A stretch of 64,000 nt of DNA from Ephydatia muelleri (lineage: Eukaryota > Porifera > Demospongiae > Spongillida > Spongillidae), in NCBI GenBank assembly GCA_013339895.1, contig JABACO010000013.1, positions 6,717,787 to 6,781,786 of the forward strand. Reading direction: 5' to 3'. Positions 10,409 to 22,628 of the stretch are shown piece by piece. Numbering within the stretch: the stretch's first letter is position 1; every line of letters begins with the position of its first letter. Made by a program: the position numbers and the translations under genes. The notes below the pieces were generated by a model that saw only the letters and a program-made list of their open reading frames with translations, searched no databases and was not told where the DNA came from.

Positions 10409-13400
10409 ATGACAGCAACGCTAGTGGTGTTCGTTCTTGGGTGCCTGTGGTAAGTACAAATACTGTCTTTGTGGTATTTTACTTTCTGTCATCTAAAATT
10501 GTTTATTGTCTCTTGTGCACCAGTACATTAGTGTTTAGCATCACAACTATCACTTGCAATTCAGATTAGGCATCCTTGCGGAGAAGTGCATTATGTTACC
10601 AAGGTCATTTAGGAATGTGGCAAATGGGTTATGTAGTAGCTCCTATATAGGGAATAGATTACATAGACATTAAAAAATTACTATTGAAAAAAAACCCCAC
10701 CAGTTTTATGGTCAATTTGTCTGATGTCGCCACACCATTTGGATGTATAGAAAAAACGTCGTGGGTTACTGATCCCTACTCATCAATCAAAATCAAGTTT
10801 CCTGGATTTAGCTTAACCGTAGTCTTTAGACGCAATTGTTTCCAGGAATTCCTGGCTAGATCAGACTAGTGTTTTTTATCACATTAGGTTTGCAAAGCTG
10901 ATGTAAAGAATAGTTTACAGTACATTTGTAGATCCATTCTAAAGGACCAAAATTGATTATACCTTAATGGATCATGATCTTCAATCAATTTTCTGTCGTT
11001 GTAATGAAAATCTATTGTGTCCATTCATTTGCAGTATGTATACTTTAGTGATATGCTACTGTGTTTCAGGTGTCAAGGCATTCAAGGGTCCTACCTACAT
11101 CTACCTCGGCTTACTTTTACTGGCCTTGTACAGGTTGATATCTCTACATCGAATAATTTTGAGTGCAACTATGATAGTAATGTTCCACTTCTAACTGAAC
11201 AACAAGGTAATTGGAACATCAAAGGAACTGGAGAGATGAGATTTGTCAACTGTTTTGTGACATCAGCCCTCTCCAACGATGTTCAAGATTTAGATGCAGT
11301 CATCGGCAGCAAAGTTGTAAACAACCTCAACATGTCATTTCCAAAGATAGCTGACTTAGATGTATCGAATCAGTTGTCTAGTGTGATCTATGGCTTACAT
11401 TTTGCTATAGTGTACAAAAATGGAGTTGTGGCCTTTGAAGGTCTCTTGGAGCACATGCCTCTTGTACAGGATATTTGGACAAGGCGTATATGCCTAAAGG
11501 GCAAAAGTAACTTTTTAAGTACCAAAGCTGTTTCAGTTCTAACTAACATCAAGTGGCACAATACTGCAGGTTCACCAGTGCTGACGGAACTACGTGCTCA
11601 TGGAGGAAATTTGTCCATTACATTGAATGTATACAATTATGTCTCTACCACAACAGCTGGTAATTTTACATTGGCTAATGTGATTGGTGCCATTGGAGCT
11701 GCAAATAAAGATGAACCTCTTCACTTTGCTGCCGACAGGATAATGACGTATGAAGATGTACATTTGACTTCTCCACCACTTAGTCCTGATGATTCCTGCT
11801 ATAATCAACCTGGCCCATATGTATGGATAAACAAAGCACCATTCATTGTATTCGAAAACAGAGTAACTGTGGATTTTAGCAATGCACTGTCAATGCATTA
11901 TTTTGGAACTGTAAGGGACATACAAGACATTTGGTTAGGGGTACAAGGTAAGGATAGCAAATGCATACTTCTCCTTGGTGACTCTATTCCATATAGAGAT
12001 GAAAATTGGGATGCTACAGGTAACATTGTGGATCGTCATTTAACTGATGAACAGTTTCAATTGCTATCATCCTCACCATTGCTTGTTGTTCGCAAAGTAG
12101 TTGATATAACCTTGTTTACACCTACTACTTTTACATCAACATCTTCTGAAATGCTATTTGAGTGTCAAAATAATGACCAGGTTGAAGTAATGCTAAAAGA
12201 AGTAACACACTATCTTCGACCAGTGGGTCATTATCTTGGTCAAATAGAATACAATCATACAATGACCGTTCAACTCAAGCTGACACAATATGGAAAACCT
12301 GTATCTAATGAAATAGTGCATGTATTTCCAGATTCAGCGACAATATCTGATTCAATACCTTCAGGTGGTGTGCAGACAGAAACCACTGCTACAACTGATG
12401 AAGATGGTTTAGCATCTTTTATATTTCGTGGAGTAGAAAAAATACTTCCGCCACGTAAATTCTCCACGAATATTACTTGTCCTAACCACCAACCACCTTA
12501 CATAACTGAAGCACCAATCGAAGGGCAGATATACTTTTTTAACTACAATACCAGTGCAACACCAAACACAAGCACACAGTTTCAACAGTTATTAACACCT
12601 ATCAATAGGATTGCTATAGTAGGATTTTCGTACTTTGAGGCACCTGAAGAACCTAACTGGATTGAACATGTGCAGCCTATCTTCAAGCAGTATGAGCATC
12701 TATACCCTGTGATGAAGGACTTCATACATCTTGGGAACTACACACAGGTTACACTCACTCACAATCTTAATATGATTAGATTCGCAATGAGTCGTGATAT
12801 TAACCATCCAAATTATATGCCTGTAACCAGAGATTTGTCCCCAACAAAGCGAAATATGATTCTAAAGTGGCTCAAGCAAAAACCTAAACCAATGTATGAT
12901 GGATCAATGGAAAAGAAGATGCAAGATTCAGACATGTATCCAAGATGCAATATATGCCATGGGGCAGAAGAGATACAGGAACAATACTATACGAATTTGT
13001 ACCAAAGAGTAATGAAGCGTACTAAGAGCAATTTTTTTATTCGTCCTTTGTTCAAGCTAGGTGTCCAAGAAACAAGCTTAAGAAGCATGGACGAAATATG
13101 TACAGTGAAGAAGCTTAAACAACAATTGCAGCATGCTATAGAGCTAGAATTTTCCACAATCCCACCTTATATAACCACATTGTACTCCATTGTTTCAGGT
13201 GAAAATGAGGAAATACATAAAAGGATCCGATCAATACTAATTCAAGAGATGCAACACTTGACTCAAGCTGCCAACATTCTAATCGCAATCGGCGGTAAAC
13301 CACAGATCGATGGAAAGGAACATGCTCCAACATACCCTGGAAATCTTCCAGGAGGTGTTCTTCCTAACCTTGTAGTTACATTAGAAAAATTGTCAACAGA

Positions 13401-14151
13401 GTATGTGAGCAAAGTGTTGATGGGAATAGAAGTTCCCCACAATACATCCTTAGATTCGGACCATCCACTGATCTTCAACGACACCATTGGACAGTTCTAC
13501 AAAGAAATAGAAGTTTGTTTTCACTATCTTAATGAGCACGGGAATATCTTTTTTAAACCCGAAAATGAGAAACATCAGATTAAGTGGCCTTGGGATGCAC
13601 CTACAGTTGGCAAAGTACAAATAGTAACGAATCACAAGACAGCTATTAAGGCTATACATAATATTGTGGAACAGGGAGAAGGGGCGACTCCTCTTGACCC
13701 AAGCCAGGGGAGCTCTGTCACAAAACCTCCATTTTTATCTCATTTCTATAATTTTGAAGAAATTGTATGTCACAAGAGTCTCATTCTAAATGATCATGAC
13801 AAGTTCTGCTTCAACGGCAATCCCATACCTTTTAATCAATCAGGGGTTTGGCCAATGCAGCCCAATCCTGGGAAGAAGAATATTCCGCTAGACACCAAGT
13901 GTTACACAGCAGCAAGAAGTTTTCATAATGCTTACAGAGCACTTCTAAGGAAGCTCCAGGATGTGTTTGATGGACACCCAGATGACCTGAAGGATGTCAT
14001 AGCAATGATGTACACTCTTGCTGCTCATGGACATAAGGTTATGACGACCAAATTGAATGATAATTCAGAGGAGACTTGTGGTCCTGTCTGGGATTATGAG
14101 TGGGATGAGAGTTATATGGGCATTGCTGAAGATACAAAAGTAGCCTATTAG
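10409..14151 (+). CDS. VioB/RebD-family ferritin-like protein, secreted, two exons
   Basis: Exon 1 is 10,409-10,449 (ends TG|GTAAGT) and exon 2 is 11,070-14,151 (acceptor TGTGTTTCAG). The junction completes a Trp codon and keeps frame, giving about 1,040 aa starting MTATLVVFVLGCLWCQG, a short signal peptide. I chose this start because it supplies that leader; the in-frame Met at 11,017 lies before the acceptor. The mature protein begins YLHLPRLTFTG, like VioB (SILDFPRIHFRG from memory). Around residue 555 it has YEHLYPVMKDF and near 596 YMPVTRDLSP, both matching VioB blocks. A C-terminal ferritin-like domain follows from about 690, with likely metal ligands E705, E707 and the ExxH pair E740/H743. 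About 11 N-glycosylation sequons fit secretion. Bacterial VioB and RebD couple indole-pyruvate-derived imines; whether this enzyme does so is unknown. The intron argues for long residence in an animal genome after transfer or deep ancestry. Confidence 0.85.
10450..11069 (+). other. Intron 1 of the VioB-like gene
   Basis: It runs from GTAAGTAC to TGTGTTTCAG. A second possible acceptor (CATTTGCAG, ending about 11,034) lies just upstream but would not preserve the leader-to-protein frame. No separate gene is seen inside. Confidence 0.75.
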
Positions 14152-14636
14152 AATTTGGACTGATTAAGTTTCAATAGCATGAACACTACAGTATAGGGAA
14201 AAAAAATATTTGCTGCTAGCAATTAGATGTTGTATATTTCTTTACAATGCATTTGCCTTTATAATCTTTATTTTGCCCCCTTGGATAAATTCATTAGTTA
14301 AGCATGCCACCCATGGCACCACAAGTGGTGTGGGGGGACATCGCACGGTCCTGTATACAGCCTCTATTTCAGAGCCTCCCTTATGTTTTTTCAGCTACTA
14401 CAGTACATTCTGTCAGGCGTTACAAGACATATAGAAATTGGTAACTTTAGTTATGAACGTACTCCTTGCATCGAATGATTTCTTGATGACCCATGGTGTC
14501 TAACACGGTCATGTCTGTGTTTCACATTAGCCTCATTTTTCTCCCAATTAGCCCCAGTAGAATAGTAGTAGAGGGTGAACCTTCAACAGACAACAAACAA
14601 ACTGAACAACCACCACTAGAGAGGGTAAAAGATATC

Positions 14637-14642
14637 AATAAA
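14637..14642 (+). terminator. Candidate poly(A) signal AATAAA
   Basis: The nearest clear AATAAA after the stop at 14,151 is about 490 bp downstream, in GATATCAATAAAGTTTC. That would give a moderately long 3' UTR. Confidence 0.35.
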
Positions 14643-15260
14643 GTTTCATCAAATCTTTAATGTATAAAATTATCACCTTACTTCTACAGTCACAGTAAAC
14701 AACAAAGCATCCTTCTTGGAGCTTAGTGGCTTGATCATCTGACATGAACTGACTGGTGAGATACAACTGTTCACATTTGGGCTGGAAGGCATTGGCTTGA
14801 GTACCAGGAATGGTGCCAAAGGTCCAACAGTACTTGCCGTCTTGAGTGATTTGTGCAAAATCCACATCTTGTTCCCACTCTCAAGTATGGCTTGCAGAGC
14901 TGTTTGATCCTGCATCAAACTTGAGCCAGTGTTCCTTGTGTACTTTGAGGAAAGCAGCCATGGGCATGTTGAGTAAGATTGCCCAAATTGATGTAGTTGG
15001 TTGTGGTTGCACCCACATCTACCTACGGCCAAAATGCCTCGAAGGTTGTTGTGTCCACCGCTCTGGGTACACAATTGTCGGTCACTCGCCCCCCAGGTCT
15101 GCATGGATCTAATACTGACTGAGCATCATGAATTGGTTCCACCATGAAACTCCTGTTGTGGAGCACATTAACTGAGTAGACTCTCTTTTTAATGTGGGGG
15201 AGAGCCCGAGTGCCGGTTAATGCTGTTTTTGGACACCTAGTTTGCACAAAGGACAAATAA
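14643..15260 (-). other. Unidentified possible coding stretch
   Basis: On the minus strand one frame reads FAQITQDGKYCWTFGTIPG and continues with NAFQPKCEQLYLTSQF and GCFVVYCDCRSK before a possible GTAAGG donor near 14,686. It looks protein-like but I do not recognise a family. An in-frame stop lies upstream, so any gene would need introns or is decayed. Confidence 0.25.
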
Positions 15261-15514
15261 AAAAGTTACTTTTAGTATGCTTCATTAATCGTTGGTACAA
15301 ATTCGTATAGTATTGTTCCTGTATTGTTTGGAGTGTCTCCCCATATTATGTTTGTGGAGGTCATAAGCCTTGTGACGATGATCCCAGACAAATTTAGTAG
15401 CTCAGTCTATCACGAGAGAGCTGCTGGATCAAAGTCTGCAGACACAATGATCACCTGTCTGGATTATTTCATTTGTACCAATGTGTCAGTGTCACAGGCG
15501 ATAATGACGCCCGT

Positions 15515-15700
15515 ATAAATTGACTCTCCAGTCATTGATGCCTAGGCATATATGAGTCCCCAGTCATATGTGCCTAGGCATAATTGGCTCCCCCCTGATG
15601 CAAATAACTCCTGCGAGTTATTGTAGCCTAGGCTTAATTTACTCCCAGTCAATTACACCTGTATACCCTCCAGTTGGTGGCGACTAGGCATATATACGAT
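15515..15700. repeat. TGCCTAGGCA palindrome cluster B
   Basis: At least four units of roughly 30 bp lie head to tail: GTCATTGATGCCTAGGCATA, then CAGTCATATGTGCCTAGGCA, then a unit with GTAGCCTAGGCTTAATT, then a partial one with ACTAGGCATATATACG. Each core is flanked by GAGTC/GACTC-like strings. It is the fullest of the three clusters. Confidence 0.75.
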
Positions 15701-16139
15701 GCCTGCTCGTGCATACTTGCGTGGCATCTTTACTCTCCTGTACTACATTATATGGTAAGAACCCGCTTGATGTACTGCAAAAAAAAACAAACACACAAAC
15801 ACACTGATACTGATACATTGATCATAGATTGTGCTATTTAGAGCAACTTGAACATAACCATGTGTCAGGAATACATTTTTGCTCGATGTTCACACACCTG
15901 AAATAATACCACTGGCTACATTGGTCGCATAACATTTGAATCCGATGATTCTGGTAGCTTGTATATGCAGTTAAGGTGGATATAGAAGATTCTTTTTTAT
16001 TCCTTTTAATTCCTCTTTGTTCCAGGGCAGGGGGAAATGGTTTTAAGCACTTTTAGTTCAAGCAAGCAATTAAATGGTCACGCATTTTTGATTGCTCAAA
16101 TGTAGATATTCCCCCAATGCAGCATAGTAAGCAAAAGCA
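15701..16139. other. No gene recognised
   Basis: A-rich and C-rich short tracts only; no supported feature. Confidence 0.4.
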
Positions 16140-16700
16140 ATGGAAAACAATCCAAATCCTCGCCACCAGCCTGCTGTTGGGCAGGAATAGCTTTGACAGT
16201 TAAATTGTTACCATTTGCAGCCTCTTTGTAGATCCTGTAATGCTCCATCACTTTTTATTGCTGAAGAAAACCCCTTATTTTGGCAGAGCAATGTTGAGTG
16301 AAGGCCTCCTAGTTGTGGAAACTGTTTCTTCATAAGATTGTGTGCAGCTTGAATATGCTCATCATTCAACATTTCATTGTTTTCTATAGCTTCTTTGTTC
16401 TTGAGACTTAGGCACATTTCATTGATCCAGTATAGTGTTTTCTAAATATGACATACAAAAGTAATTATATCAACATTTAATATTATAATCTAACTTCTTT
16501 GGCTGGTCATCTTTCTTGCTTGTTCTGTTTACAATAAGGTTTACAGTAGTTTTCAATACTTTTCTCCAATTGACAGACTCCTTTATCTAATACTTCATGC
16601 ACTTTAAAAGACCACAGCCATCTTTGCTGCAGCTTATCTCTCTTCTTAGAGTCTCGATGGCTGTTTCTTAGAAGTACTAGATCCTCTGGACCAAATTCCT
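16140..16700 (-). mobile_element. Old integrase-bearing element, downstream part (fossil)
   Basis: Minus-strand fragments resemble the small C-terminal domain of retroelement-type integrases (GPEDLVLLRNSHRD) followed by NDEHIQAAHNLMKKQFPQLG, a module I have seen in large integrase-bearing invertebrate elements. It is broken. Its upstream part lies at 20,890-22,300, on the far side of the younger LTR element. The family could be Ty3/gypsy or a Ginger-like integrase transposon. Confidence 0.55.
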
Positions 16701-16808
16701 AGGGGCATATAAAAGATATGTTACACTGTAGTATGCAGTACATACATTCAGATTGCAATGTTTTTGTCATAGTAAAATTTGTCCCTTTCCTGTGCCTTCT
16801 TGATATTT

Positions 16809-19800
16809 GTGGTGTTAACTAACCATTGTATTATTAATGTGTGCTTTATATAGAATTGTGATTATTAATTATCATATTGACGAATACCACATGGTGGCAG
16901 CGGTAGGATGGCACAGGTTTTGTTGAAACCACCAGACCCATTCAACTTTCAAACGCCGGATGACTGGCCTCAGTGGATAGCTAGGTTTAACCAGTTTCGT
17001 GAGGCAGCTGGCCTTGCCGCGGAATCGAATGAAAAACAGGGTAATACACTACTTTATTGTATGGGCGAAGGTGTGTCATCAGTTCTTGCATCGACCAATA
17101 TAACCTCCGACGAGCGAAAGGTGTACCAAAAGGTTGTTGAGAAACTGGACGCGTTTTTCAAGGTGAGAAGAAATGTCATTTTTGAGAGAGCGCGATTTAA
17201 TCGTCGATGCCAGCGTGAAGGTGAGCCGATAGACACATACATAATGGAGCTGTACAAATTGACAGAAAATTGTGATTACGGCGCGTTAACAGCAGAAATG
17301 ATACGAGATAGAATTGTCGTTGGCATCAGAGACGAAACCTTGTCAAAGAGACTTCAGCTTGACCCAGACCTTACTTTGGAAAAAGCTAAGAGGATAGTGA
17401 GACAACAGGAAGCAGTTCAAGAACAGCAAAAAGTTCTGAAAGGGATGGAAGATGTCACACTGGATGAAGCATCAGGCAGTAAAAGACATGTGAAAGGTCA
17501 ACCAGACAGCTTTCCACAGAGGCAGCAAGGTAAGAAGTGTTCAAGATGTGGCAGGGAACAACACCCTTTTAGTGAATGTCCAGCTAGAAAGGCTACATGC
17601 TATAGATGTCATCGGAAGGGTCATTTTAGCAACTGCTGCCTATTTAAAGTACTGGAAGATGTTTCGCCTCAGCAAAGTGATCTCAGCCCAGTGTTTCTGG
17701 AAACTTTGTCATTGGCAAGTGAAACTTCCTGGACAATCAAGGTGAAGGTTGAAGGGGAAAACTTGAGTTTCAAAGTGGACACTGGTGCAGAGGTCACCGC
17801 AATATCTGAAAAAAGCTACAGGGAGATAAACAAGCCACAGTTGGAAAAAGCTGGAAGAAAGTTATATGGACCTGGACGATACCCTTTAAGGGTCATAGGG
17901 CAGTTTAGTGGTAAAGTATCTCACAATGGAAGAGAGAGTATTGAAATCATTTTTGTTGTGGCAGGACTTCGGACTAATTTGTTGGGTCTTCCAGCCATCA
18001 TGGCACTGAAACTAGTCGCTAGATTGGAAGCAGTTACTGTAGCATCGGTAGTGGACAAGTTCCCAGCACTCTTTGAAGGACTTGGTAATCTTGGAGAACC
18101 TTTTGATATCCGCCTGCAACCAGGTGCTAGGCCGTATGCACTTTTCACCCCAAGGAACATCCCGATTCCATTACGCCAGAGAGTTAGACAGGAGCTTGAT
18201 AGAATGCTATTGTTAGGAGTGATCTCGAAAGTGGATATTCCTTCACCATGGTGTGCCGGCATGGTTGTTGTTCCGAAAAAGAATGGGGATATTCGGATAT
18301 GTGTGGATTTCAGGCCTCTTAATTCAAGTGTATTGAGGGAGGTACACCCACTACCAAAGGTGGATGAGACCCTGGCCTTGCTTACCGGTGCAAGAATATT
18401 CAGCAAATTGTATGCCAACAGTGGGTTTTGGCAGATCCCTCTGTCAGAACGGTCAAAGCTGTTAACAACATTTATCACCCCCTACGGACGGTATTGTTTT
18501 AACAAAATGCCTTTTGGTATAAGCAGTGCACCAGAACACTTCCAAAAACGCATGAGCCGCATCCTGGAGGGCATTGAGGGAGTTGTCTGCCAGATAGATG
18601 ACATTTTGGTGTTTGGCAAGGACCAAGACCAGCATGATACACGGTTGATGGCAGTCCTGAAAAGAGTCCAGTCAGCAGGAGTTACACTTAATAAGGATAA
18701 GTGTAATTTTTCAATGTCCCAAGTGCAATTCCTAGGTCATGTTATTGATCAAACAGGCATCCGAGCAGACCCTGCCAAAACTGCAGCTATTCAAAACATT
18801 GAACCACCTAAAACTATCCCTGAATTGCGACGCTTTCTTGGAATGGTGAACCAATTGGGCAAATTTTCTCCCAATCTAGCCAATATCACACAACCGTTGC
18901 GAGAGCTACTAAAGAAAACACGCATGTGGCAGTGGACTGAAGTTCAGCATAAGGCATTTAATGAAATAAAGAAAGAACTCAGCCAGCCAACGGTGCTATG
19001 TATCTATGATCCTAATGCTGAAACAAAGATATCAGGAGATGCCTCATCACATGGGTTGGGAGCCGTACTCTTGCAAAAGCATGATTCTGTGTGGAAACCT
19101 GTTGCATATGCTTCTCGATCCCTGTCAGACACAGAAGCTAACTATGCCCAAATAGAGAAAGAGGCACTAGCTTGTGTTTGGGCGTGTGAAAAGTTTTCTA
19201 CTTATGTCCTTGGTATGAGATTCATGGTTGAAACAGATCATAAGCCCCTTGTTGCCTTATTTGGGTCAAAACATTTGGACGAATTACCACCTCGGATATT
19301 TAGGTTTAGACTGAGAATGGCAAGGTTTGATTATACCATTAGTCATGTTGCCGGGAAGATGCTTTTTACTGCAGACACCTTATCTCGGGCCCCTGAACCA
19401 TTTACAGAGGGAGACGTCAGACATGAAGCTGAAACTGAATATTTGATGGAGGTGTGTGTCAGAGACCTTCCAGCTAGCCCACAAAGACTCCAAGTGTATT
19501 GCAAAGCACAGCAGGATGACCCCATTTGTGCAAAGGTTATACAGCATGTTCAACAGGGTTGGCCAGACAAACACAAAATTGAACCTGCTTTAAAACAATA
19601 TTGGAACGTACAGGGTGATCTGGTAGTTCACAAAAAGTTACTGCTGTATGGAAAAAGAATCGTGGTTCCAAAGGCACTTCAAAGAGAAACTCTTAAGAAG
19701 CTGCACCAGGGGCACCAAGGAATGGTTAGATGTCAAGAAAGAGCACGGATATCAGTTTGGTGGCCAGGTATTGGACAACAGATTAAGGATCTTGTTCAAA

Positions 19801-20887
19801 GTTGTTCAACCTGTGCAAGGGAGTTTGTACCCCACCCAGAACCACTAATACCTACACCATTGCCGGAGTTCCCTTGGCAACAAGTTGCATCAGACCTATT
19901 TAGCTTCAAAGGGGAAAGTTATATTGTGGTAACAGACTACTATTCACGTTACCCTGAAGTGTTGAAGCTAAGAGATACCACATCAAAAGGTGTCGTTGAT
20001 GCAATAAAGGCAATATTTTCACGCCATGGCATTCCTGAAACATTGGTTTCTGACAATGGCCCACAGTATTCTTCAGAACTGTTTGTAAAGTTTGCAGCGG
20101 AATACAATTTTGTGCATGTGACAAGCAGTCCTCATTATCCCAGGAGCAATGGACATGCTGAAAGATCAGTGCAAACTGTCAAGAACATATTGAGGAAGTC
20201 AAGTGATCCTTTACTAGCCATGCTCATCTATAGGTCAACTCCTTTGCCATGGTGTAAACTCTCACCTGCGGAACTGCTAATGGGAAGAAAACTGCGTACT
20301 AACCTTCCCATACTCCCAGATCAATTGAAGCCTAAGTGGCCATACTTAAAAGAGTTCCAAATGCAAGATGACAGGGTGAAGAAGAACAGCAAGATGAATT
20401 TTGATAGACAGCACAAGGCTCAGTCTCTGCCACAAATTCCAGATGATGCATCTGTATGGATTACAAATGAGAGACATCAGCCAGCACCAGGCAGAGTGAT
20501 AGAGCAAGCTGCAACACCTCGCTCGTACATTGTCACTACTGAAGATGGGGGACAGGTAAGACGCAATCGCCAACATCTGAATATCAGACCAGAAAACCCC
20601 ATGACATTACCAGGCCAGGAAGAGGTGACACAGCAGAGGCAAGAAACAGAGACAGCAGAGAGAGAACCAGTGCAAGTACAACAGACACAACCGATAATGA
20701 CGCGATCCTGAACAGGAGCTGGTATTCATCCTCCTCAGAGATATGGAATGTTCGTTACTCATTAGGAAAGGAAGATGTGGTGTTAACTAACCAATTATTC
20801 AAAAAGTGGAAATGAATATTGTGGTATTCGTCAATATGATAATTAATAATCACAATTCTATATAAAGCACACATTAATAATACAATG
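16809..20887 (+). mobile_element. Ty3/gypsy-like LTR retroelement with very short LTR (fossil, looks whole)
   Basis: A single long Gag-Pol frame (16,908-20,711) carries, in order, Gag with two zinc-knuckle motifs, aspartic protease, reverse transcriptase, RNase H and integrase, the standard Ty3/gypsy order. It looks whole, with no break in the coding frame. The 5' repeat is about 84 bp (16,809-16,892), beginning TGTGGTGTTAACTAACCA and ending ATACCACA, followed by a TGGTGGCAGCGGTAGG primer-site candidate. At the 3' end the first 18 bp recur directly (20,777-20,795), while the remaining ~66 bp recur in inverted orientation (20,820-20,887). It sits inside an older integrase remnant and is therefore younger than that. 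Confidence 0.8.
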
Positions 20888-20889
20888 CA

Positions 20890-22300
20890 TTTTTGATCTT
20901 ATGCATCTCATTTGCATGAAGATTAATCTCTGGTGACTATTTCTATGATGGCTAATTCCACCATGCATGTGTGCTGCCCTTGTCACCAGAGCCGCTATTG
21001 TGACTACAATTACCATCACCAACATCATAGCTATCATCAATTTTATCATCAGTTGTAGCCCCAACATGATTATTGCAGCACAACTGTTGCCATCTGCAGC
21101 ATCACACCCTTCATCTCTTTTTGTATCACCATCACTACTATCCTCACCATCACTATTATCTTCACCATCACTATTATCCTCACCATCACTATTATCCTCC
21201 CCATCACTATTATCCTAACCTTCACTACTATCCTCACCATCACTATTATCCTCACCATCACTATTATCCTAACCTTCACTACTATCCTCACCATCACTCT
21301 TTCTATCACAATCACAATCACCTCCATAATCATTTTGAGATTGATTGGTATAATCATCTTCACTAACAGCACTATTGCCGATGATGTCTTCTGCTTTTAA
21401 CGTATACTCCATATCAATGGGTAACTTTGGCAATGTATGTATAGGATTAGAGTTATGTAAAAGACTATATATAACTGATACTTACTGACATTACATGACT
21501 TCAAAGGGTGTATGTTTTGTGGCTTTTTGTATACTGGTTTGATATGCAAATCGGATAGCTGACAGATGGTCATCCCAGTCATTTTGATTGCTATTAACGT
21601 GTTTAATAAGTGATGAATCTAACCATTTGTTTGCTGGTGATACGCTGAAGAAACCTTGTGATTGGTTCCTGTACATTGAAAGAGTTCTTGTTGGACTGTA
21701 TTAACAAATTCTCTCCCTTGATCTGAGAAAATGATGAATACTTACTGCAGAAACACTATACAAGAACCGTGCTACTCCATGAGCAGACTTATCTTTAAGT
21801 GGAGCAGCTTCCAGCCACTTGCTAAATTAATCAACCAAAGTCACCACATACTTATTTCCATTTAACGTTGTGGGCAGTCCAGGACCTATGAGGTCAATAC
21901 CAACCTGTTGCACATAATAGCCAACATGCTATGCATTACTTAGTATTCCATTATGAATAAAGAGCGATGCCACACATTTGGAACAAGAACAATTGGATGG
22001 AGTTTACTGTTAGATTTGGAAAATATGCATTGATTTTTTGACACTGCTCGCAGTGCTGAACAAATTTTCGTTAATATTTCGCTAATGAAAACGACTTGAA
22101 ACGTTCTCAATTGTTTTATTTCTGCATAGATGGCACCCTACAACCAAATCCATGGACACTGAACAGTTATAAAGTTTATAGGTACATACCTTCTATTCCA
22201 GAATGGCATGACTCCAGTATCCGCCTTTTTTCATCGTCTGATGGCACGCAAATCTTCCACTTTGATGCTTTGTCGATACCATCTTTCTTGTAGTATAACA
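20890..22300 (-). mobile_element. Old integrase-bearing element, upstream part (fossil)
   Basis: Minus-strand fragments between about 21,480 and 22,070 resemble an integrase catalytic core (FSKWLEAAPLKDK, NQNDWDDHLSAIRFAY). It is broken in several places. A 15-16 bp minisatellite occupies 21,110-21,330 within it. Together with 16,140-16,700 it brackets the younger LTR element. Confidence 0.6.
21110..21330. repeat. 15-16 bp minisatellite (ATCCTCACCATCACTATT)
   Basis: About 12 imperfect units, with variants CCTCCCCATCACT and CCTAACCTTCACT. The long open frames across it on both strands are repeat artefacts. Confidence 0.85.
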
Positions 22301-22489
22301 TTCCTGTTTCAAGCTTGAAATTATTTCAACACTTGCGTCTTACATCTGCCTTCTCTCCCATTGTCCTGCCCTTGGGGTACTGGCTACTACGTAAATACGT
22401 CTCCACAGCAGTGAACTCATTATCCGCCATAGTAGGTCTCTTTAAGCGCACCTAAACAAAACCTGGTTCTTAGAGTTCCAGCTGGAGAG

Positions 22490-22585
22490 TCAAACATGCC
22501 TTGTGGGAGTCATTAGTACCTTAGGCATTAATGACTGGGGGAGTAATTTATGCCTTAGACACCGGCATGAGTGACAATCTTATTG
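22490..22585. repeat. CCTTAGGCATTAATGACT palindrome cluster C
   Basis: Diverged members of the ~30-bp family: GAGTCATTAGTACCTTAGGC then ATTAATGACTGGGGGAGT, followed by TTATGCCTTAGACACC. The core here is TACCTTAGGCA instead of TGCCTAGGCA. Confidence 0.55.
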
Positions 22586-22628
22586 GATAATGCAATGGTC
22601 AATAAGAATCAGTTTGTAGTTGGTTAAA

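Noticed and set aside
11017-11069. Upstream Met at 11,017 as start of the VioB-like protein
   Set aside because: It lies before a good acceptor and would add non-conserved residues, while the spliced start supplies a signal peptide and keeps the frame.
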